This document shows, piece after piece, positions 7,506 to 11,970 of a stretch of DNA of 11,970 nt (positions within the stretch are counted from its first letter, which is position 1; each line of letters begins with the position of its first letter). Location: assembly GCA_964639255.1 (NCBI GenBank), contig CAZXDP010000071.1, forward strand, positions 1 to 11,970. Reading direction: 5' to 3'. The notes below the pieces were generated by a model. The model had not been told where the DNA came from and searched no databases. It was given only the letters and a program-made list of their open reading frames with translations. Both the position numbers and the translations under genes were made by a program. The stretch comes from NZQO01 sp964639255. Its GTDB lineage: Bacteria; Bacteroidota; Bacteroidia; Flavobacteriales; Flavobacteriaceae.

Positions 7506-9470
7506 TTATTCTTCATTAATGGGACTTTCCTCGGTATCCAATATCTCGAAGGGCGAATTCTCGCTCTTGTACTCTGGTACAATTTCCTTCAGCAGCCGTA
7601 CTACCTTTTCGTCCTTGTTCTTCTCACTGCTTTTAATAAGCTCCCGTACCTTATCCTTTAAATCCTTGAACAAGGAAATGGGCACTTTACTCACCATAAT
7701 TTTGGGATGGTGGGTGGGTAAAGAGGTAGCCGTTGGGTTCAGCAATTCCTCATAGAGCTTTTCGCCGGGCCGAAGTCCGGTAAATTTAATATCGATATCC
7801 TCATACGGCTCCAAACCCGAAAGCAAGATCATTTTTTCTGCCAAGTCGACAATCTTCACAGGCTTGCCCATATCGAACACAAAGATTTCACCGCCTTTGC
7901 CCATCGTACCCGCTTGCAGCACTAATTGGCATGCTTCGGGAATGGTCATAAAATAACGAATAATTTCCGGGTGGGTAACCGTAACGGGGCCTCCCTGGGA
8001 AATCTGTTTCCGAAAATGCGGTATCACCGAACCACTGCTGCCCAAAACATTTCCGAAGCGGGTTGTGATAAATTTAGTGGTAACCCCCTTCTCCCGCTGC
8101 AGGGCCTGTACGTACATCTCGGCCACCCGCTTGCTCGCCCCCATCACATTTGTAGGATTAACAGCCTTATCTGTAGAGACCATTACAAATTTTTTGATAT
8201 CGAAATTAACGGATAAGATAGAAAGGTTTACGGTGCCCAAAACATTCGTATAAATGGCCTCGTGCGGATTCCGTTCAATAATGGGTACGTGCTTGTAGGC
8301 CGCTGCGTGGTAAACCACGGATATGGAATAACGCGAAAATAGCATCTCCATACGGTACATATTGCTTATGTCGCCCAACTCGGCAACATAATTCAAGATA
8401 GGATGGTTGGTTTCAAGGTACATTTCCAACTCGTGCAGCGCCGATTCGGCTTGGTCAAGTATAATGAGCAACCCAGGTGCATACCCGGCAATCTGCCGAA
8501 CGATTTCACTGCCAATACTTCCTGCACCGCCGGTGACGAGAATGGTTTTTCCGCTCAAATCTTCTTTAATGACCTCGTCTTCAATGCGTATGGGTTCTCG
8601 CTCTAAAAGGTCCTCAATCTCCAAAGGCTTTATCTGATGGTTGATATCTGCCTTCCTGCTCCAGTTTTCGAGAGACGGTACATGGAAAATTTCCAATCCA
8701 ACAGACAGGCATTCGTCAACCAACTCATTCTTTCGCTTCCCGCTTAACAGGTTCCCCATTAATAACACCCCGTCTATATCCAATTTTGTCACGGTATCTA
8801 TAAATGAGTTGGTAATGGATATTACGGGTTTCCCGGCGATTTTCAATTGCTTGGCGTCTTGAGACTCTGTTATAAACCCAACCAGTTGAAATTCACCGGA
8901 AGCCTCTGTTGTGAGGGCCTTGCCCAAGTTAATGGTTTGGTCATCTACCCCAATTATCACCACCTTTTTTTTGGTGCCGCTAGTCACGCTATTTTTCATG
9001 AACCGATAGCTTTCCTTTACGACGAGACGAAAGGTGAGCATTCCGCTAAAAGAAAGCAAGGCGTATAAGACCAAGGCTGTAGTAAGCAGTGGTTTCGAGC
9101 CGAATATGAGAAGGTAGACAAAGTTAAGCGCCGTTAGTGTTAGCAAGGTAGCTACGGAAGCATAGGTAAGCCTAACGATATCGGTAAAGGTGGAATGCCT
9201 GATAATACCAGAGAACGTCCGAAACAGCAAGAAGTAACAAACGTGCACGAACAGGACAATCGCACCTTGTAACACTAAGGGAATTTCTTCGGAAAAACGC
9301 AACGGGGTACCGGTAAGGATAAAATACACCAATATGAGGGAGAGAAATCCTATGAACGTATCTAGAAACAAGACCGCCCACCGGGGCAAGTAGCGTTGTT
9401 CCAAGAAACGCAAGCCTTTTTCGGAAGGTTGCCACCTTCTGCGTTGGTTTTTAGCGTTTCCCATATCCAT
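7506..9470 (-). CDS. Membrane-bound UDP-sugar 4,6-dehydratase, CapD/WbpM/PglF-like
   Basis: This 654-residue protein belongs to the large membrane-bound nucleotide-sugar dehydratases, which typically convert UDP-GlcNAc to a 4-keto-6-deoxy sugar. Four membrane helices occupy about 33-52, 66-85, 102-123 and 128-150. An N-terminal nucleotide-binding-like fold follows at 168-270, where the glycine motif is degraded (IIGVDDQTINLG). The catalytic extended-SDR domain begins at 309 with NAD motif TGGAGSIGSE (313-322). It carries STDK at 432-435 and MGASK at 443-447, with methionine in place of the usual SDR tyrosine, which is the known WbpM/PglF pattern. LRPGEKLYEELL at 566-577 is the conserved C-terminal block. 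The ATG follows directly on the aminotransferase stop (TAAATG), implying coupling; a second ATG two codons later is possible. The exact substrate is inferred from the family and from the adjacent aminotransferase. Confidence 0.93.
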   Translation of the reverse strand: MDMGNAKNQRRRWQPSEKGLRFLEQRYLPRWAVLFLDTFIGFLSLILVYFILTGTPLRFSEEIPLVLQGAIVLFVHVCYFLLFRTFSGIIRHSTFTDIVRLTYASVATLLTLTALNFVYLLIFGSKPLLTTALVLYALLSFSGMLTFRLVVKESYRFMKNSVTSGTKKKVVIIGVDDQTINLGKALTTEASGEFQLVGFITESQDAKQLKIAGKPVISITNSFIDTVTKLDIDGVLLMGNLLSGKRKNELVDECLSVGLEIFHVPSLENWSRKADINHQIKPLEIEDLLEREPIRIEDEVIKEDLSGKTILVTGGAGSIGSEIVRQIAGYAPGLLIILDQAESALHELEMYLETNHPILNYVAELGDISNMYRMEMLFSRYSISVVYHAAAYKHVPIIERNPHEAIYTNVLGTVNLSILSVNFDIKKFVMVSTDKAVNPTNVMGASKRVAEMYVQALQREKGVTTKFITTRFGNVLGSSGSVIPHFRKQISQGGPVTVTHPEIIRYFMTIPEACQLVLQAGTMGKGGEIFVFDMGKPVKIVDLAEKMILLSGLEPYEDIDIKFTGLRPGEKLYEELLNPTATSLPTHHPKIMVSKVPISLFKDLKDKVRELIKSSEKNKDEKVVRLLKEIVPEYKSENSPFEILDTEESPINEE

Positions 9471-10619
9471 TTATTTTTGGCGCTTCCGCAAAACTTCAGA
9501 GAGCGCGATAAGGATTCGTTCCTTTTCCGAGGGAGTTAACGACGAACCAGAGGGTAGGCATATACCCATTCTAAACAACCTGTCGGAAACACCACGACCA
9601 TAGTACGGTGCATCCCTGAAAACAGGCTGCAGGTGCATAGGCTTCCACATAGGGCGGCATTCGATAGAATGCGAAGCGAGCATTTGCTGTACCTCACTTG
9701 GCTTAAAACCAGCCTCTTGTTCATCTACCAAGATACAACTTAACCAGAAATTAGAAAAATAATCGTCATTGGGTTCTTTCGCTAGTTGTACGCCTTCCCA
9801 TTCCTGGAATAACGTATCATAAAAATCGTAGCGAATACCACGGCGCAGCGCTACGTGCGCATCGAGAACTTCCATCTGTCCGCGGCCAATGCCGGCGGAA
9901 ATATTGCTCATTCGGTAGTTGTACCCAATGGTGGAATGCTCATAATGCGGAGCGTTGTCGCGCGCTTGGGTAGCTAGAAAAATCGCTTTTTCCTTGTGCT
10001 TTTTTGTTGGGGCAATAAGCGCTCCGCCACCCGATGTGGTAATGATCTTATTCCCATTGAAGGATAGAATAGACAGGTCTCCAAAGGTGCCACACGCTTT
10101 CTTTTTGTAAAAGCTGCCCAATGCCTCGGCACTGTCTTCGATTATTGGAATCTCGTAGGTATTCGCTACCTCACGAATTTCATCGACCTTATAAGGCATT
10201 CCGTACAGATGCACCGCGATGATTGCCTTCGGTTTCTTGCCCAAGCGAATACGGTCCTCGATGGCGCGTCGCAATTGCTCCGGACAAAGATTCCACGTAT
10301 CGGGCTCACTATCCACAAATATTGGGGTGGCCCCAACGTAGATAATAGGATTGGCGGAGGCGGCGAAAGTAAGGCTCTGGCACAGCACCTCATCCCCGGC
10401 CCCAATATTTAGCAACAATAGCGCTATATGCAAGGCGGCCGTACCCGAGCTTAGGGCGGCTACGTGTACATCATTGCCCAAATAGTTTTCCAAGCTCTCT
10501 TCGAAGCCTGTAACATTGGGGCCCAACGGGGCAATCCAATTGGTGTCAAAGGCCTCTTGGACATACCGTTGCTCATTCCCGCCCATATGTGGGGGAGAGA
10601 GAAAGATTTTTTGCTGCAT
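9471..10619 (-). CDS. DegT/DnrJ/EryC1/StrS sugar-nucleotide aminotransferase, PglE-like
   Basis: This 382-residue PLP enzyme should transfer an amino group from glutamate to a keto-sugar nucleotide, most simply the 4-keto product of the dehydratase encoded next in the operon. Visible marks are SPPHMGGNE near the start (8-16), the cofactor phosphate-binding SSGTAA at 57-62, FVDSEPDTWN at 101-110, the PLP-contacting aspartate D162 in EDSAEALGS, and the PLP lysine K191 in SFNGNKIITTSGGG (186-199). YNYRMSN at 233-239 and the CRPMWKPMH block at 321-329 are also family features. The SFNGNK context is that of PglE-like enzymes, which act on UDP-4-keto-6-deoxy-GlcNAc. The length is normal and it is soluble. 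It is the first gene of the operon, with a leader of roughly 40 bases from a candidate promoter. Confidence 0.94.
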   Translation of the reverse strand: MQQKIFLSPPHMGGNEQRYVQEAFDTNWIAPLGPNVTGFEESLENYLGNDVHVAALSSGTAALHIALLLLNIGAGDEVLCQSLTFAASANPIIYVGATPIFVDSEPDTWNLCPEQLRRAIEDRIRLGKKPKAIIAVHLYGMPYKVDEIREVANTYEIPIIEDSAEALGSFYKKKACGTFGDLSILSFNGNKIITTSGGGALIAPTKKHKEKAIFLATQARDNAPHYEHSTIGYNYRMSNISAGIGRGQMEVLDAHVALRRGIRYDFYDTLFQEWEGVQLAKEPNDDYFSNFWLSCILVDEQEAGFKPSEVQQMLASHSIECRPMWKPMHLQPVFRDAPYYGRGVSDRLFRMGICLPSGSSLTPSEKERILIALSEVLRKRQK

Positions 10620-10665
10620 GTGGCAGGTCGTTTAGAAAAAGTGGGTGACGACTTATGGGGCGCCG

Positions 10666-10673
10666 CAAAAATA
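10666..10673 (-). promoter_or_regulatory. Candidate promoter of the polysaccharide operon (-7 box)
   Basis: Read on the minus strand this is TATTTTTG followed by CGGCGCC, a full match to the Bacteroidota -7 consensus TAnnTTTG. It lies 46 bases before the aminotransferase ATG at 10619. A poor -33 candidate, TGTG, sits 21 bases upstream. Since the next gene upstream ends at 10841 and the following five genes are tightly packed, this is the best candidate for the operon's main promoter. Confidence 0.45.
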
Positions 10674-10730
10674 CGAAACTTATTAGGGGAGATGCACAGG
10701 TGAGGCGCAAATTTGTTTACAAAGTATGCT

Positions 10731-10746
10731 AAGGACAGCTGTCTTT
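10731..10746. promoter_or_regulatory. Near-palindrome upstream of the operon promoter
   Basis: The ten bases GACAGCTGTC at 10734-10743 form a perfect palindrome, extended on both sides to 16 bases with one G-T pair. It lies about 60 bases upstream of the candidate -7 box, a reasonable place for an activator site. Perfect 10-base palindromes occur about once per kilobase by chance, so this is only suggestive. The remainder of the 221-base gap 10620-10840 shows no gene I can support. Confidence 0.15.
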
Positions 10747-10840
10747 TGAAAAAACACTGCAACACTTTCTCCATTAGGCCCACAAAGAATGGCGGAGGCA
10801 GTTGGGAAATTTTAGTAGGGTTGTGAAGAACCGTTTGCCT

Positions 10841-11044
10841 TTATTTTTTATGTTGGCGCGCCTTGCGCACCCCGTAATACAGCCCTGCGGCAACACCCAA
10901 ACCAAGCATTCCGTCAATGGGCATGGCAGGTTCATCATCGACATCGCCAGGCAGCGTAATTTGTGCCGAAGCCGAGTAGCTCGAACACATGAGAAGCAAT
11001 ATAAACAACAGCGTAAGCGGGGAGAACTTTTGTTTTTGTTTCAT
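10841..11044 (-). CDS. Small PID-CTERM-like surface protein (67 aa)
   Basis: From the ATG at 11044 this encodes 67 residues: a signal peptide (basic KQKQK at 2-6, hydrophobic 9-20, likely cut after SASA at 27), a short acidic and proline-containing linker (LPGDVDDEPA), the motif PIDG at 42-45, a glycine/alanine-rich hydrophobic stretch (about 46-59), and a basic end with R60, K61, R63, K66 and K67. This motif, hydrophobic segment and basic tail match the short PID-CTERM sorting-signal proteins I recall from Flavobacteriia, and are analogous in layout to PEP-CTERM signals processed by exosortases. An ATG at 11071 would add nine polar residues before the signal, which is less likely. It lies alone on the same strand upstream of the polysaccharide operon. 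A poor -7 match (TATTTTG) is at 11085-11091. The mature function is unknown; no exosortase is in the window. Confidence 0.75.
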   Translation of the reverse strand: MKQKQKFSPLTLLFILLLMCSSYSASAQITLPGDVDDEPAMPIDGMLGLGVAAGLYYGVRKARQHKK

Positions 11045-11236
11045 AACAATTTCATTGGTAGGGATAAACATAACATATTTTTTACAAAATACCTGTCCTT
11101 TTGTTAAGAATTAATGTACTTTGTCTATTTTATTGGCATTTCAACGGATTTGTAACTAATAATCTTTCAGTTCTACTTGTGGTATTTTTCCTATTAATTT
11201 CATACAAGCGCTGTTCATAGGTTCACACCTCTTAGG

Positions 11237-11970
11237 CTATTCTTTAATCAAACGCAACGTTGCCCGTTCTTGCATTCCCACGAGTTGCACCATATAAACG
11301 CCACTCTCCAAAGAAGGCAGCATAACTTGCAATGTGTTGCCCGTTGGGGTTTCACTACTTTGAAATACCTTTCTTCCCCTCACATCGGTAAGGTACACCT
11401 GCAATGCTTGTCCTTGCATCGCCTCGGGAAGGGCAAATGAAACAGTATTGCCCTTGACCGGATTGGGGAACATGCGGACCGCAACTTTTGAATGATCCTG
11501 TACATTTAAAACATCTTCTTCGAAGGCGATATAGAACCTGTCGTTTGCGGCGCTGTTTACATCATTTACGTCGACCGAGAACGGAATAGAGGTCTGTCCA
11601 TCCTCCAACCTGGTAGTTGTATTGGTATATTGATCGACCCATAAGGCCGTTCGGTTGGGGATTGGAGTGTACTCTATTTGAATGTAATATTCGCTATGGC
11701 GGTAATTGTAAACGGAAAGCGGTACTTCCTCGGTAGCTTCAGGTAATGCCCTCCGTTGGATGCTAAAGGGAACTCCCTCTAGATTACTGCCAAAATTCTC
11801 ATCGAAATTCCAAGGCTTCTTGGCATCGGTTAGGGTGCGTTCATTGGTATATGCTTCTGAAAACCGCAGTAAAAAGCTGTCGTGCAACACCTGGGTTTGC
11901 TGTACGGTATCTGTCGTATACAGGCTCGCGCTCAATAGGTATTCCCCTTGATTCGGCATAGGTACGGATT
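11237..11970 (-). CDS. T9SS type A sorting-domain protein, C-terminal part (partial)
   Basis: This is the last 240-odd codons of a larger secreted protein; the frame is open through the right edge, so the true start lies outside the window. The C-terminal 80 residues form a type A T9SS sorting domain: MFPNPVKG (163-170, counted from the first in-window ATG at 11959), TDVRGRKVF (191-199), LESGVYMVQL (217-226) and the terminal strand ATLRLIKE ending in a lysine-glutamate pair. Such domains direct proteins across the outer membrane via T9SS and are cleaved, often with anchoring to surface lipopolysaccharide. The preceding 150 residues look like beta-rich extracellular sequence (YYIQIEYTP, WVDQYTNTTTRL) without a motif I can assign. 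The polypeptide is therefore exported, perhaps an adhesin or enzyme, but its activity cannot be told from this end. A 192-base gap separates it from the small PID protein. Confidence 0.88.
   Translation of the reverse strand, partial: SVPMPNQGEYLLSASLYTTDTVQQTQVLHDSFLLRFSEAYTNERTLTDAKKPWNFDENFGSNLEGVPFSIQRRALPEATEEVPLSVYNYRHSEYYIQIEYTPIPNRTALWVDQYTNTTTRLEDGQTSIPFSVDVNDVNSAANDRFYIAFEEDVLNVQDHSKVAVRMFPNPVKGNTVSFALPEAMQGQALQVYLTDVRGRKVFQSSETPTGNTLQVMLPSLESGVYMVQLVGMQERATLRLIKE

Noticed and set aside
10460..10783. 107-codon minus-strand frame in the operon leader
   Set aside because: It overlaps the first 160 bases of the aminotransferase gene in another frame and covers the candidate promoter; its residues show no domain-like pattern.
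10819..10832. Possible terminator hairpin (GGTT/AACC) after the PID-type gene
   Set aside because: The stem is only four base pairs and no T-tract follows on the minus strand, so it does not meet the standard for an intrinsic terminator.

Overview
The window reads as ordinary chromosome of a Bacteroidota bacterium, most likely a member of the Flavobacteriaceae with moderate GC. The pointers are a type IX secretion (T9SS) C-terminal sorting domain, TAnnTTTG-like promoter boxes, starts without clear Shine-Dalgarno sequences, a Bacteroidota-style Wza/Wzc pair, and a short PID-CTERM-like surface protein. I see no rRNA, tRNA, CRISPR array, insertion sequence or phage gene.

Left part (1-2986): a DUF3140 protein and an FAD-dependent dehydrogenase on the minus strand; a divergent intergenic region with candidate promoters for both directions; an FKBP/SlyD-type peptidyl-prolyl isomerase on the plus strand with a strong intrinsic terminator; then an unrecognised 49-residue membrane peptide whose 3' end overlaps the convergent Wzi gene.

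Centre (2974-10619): a tightly packed five-gene minus-strand operon for surface polysaccharide. In transcription order it encodes a DegT/DnrJ/EryC1/StrS sugar aminotransferase, a membrane-bound CapD/WbpM/PglF-type UDP-sugar 4,6-dehydratase, a Wza-type export lipoprotein, a Wzc-type co-polymerase with tyrosine autokinase, and a Wzi-type outer-membrane barrel. The first two genes would make an amino-deoxy sugar nucleotide. The last three would control chain length, export the polymer and anchor it. No glycosyltransferase, initiating sugar transferase, flippase or polymerase lies in the window, so the assembly genes must be elsewhere.

Right part (10620-11970): the operon leader with a candidate promoter and a near-palindrome, then a 67-residue secreted protein with a PID motif, hydrophobic stretch and basic tail, which looks like an exosortase-type sorting signal, then the C-terminal part of a large T9SS-secreted protein that runs off the right edge. 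All of these lie on the minus strand. The most interesting point is the small PID-CTERM-like protein directly upstream of the polysaccharide operon.
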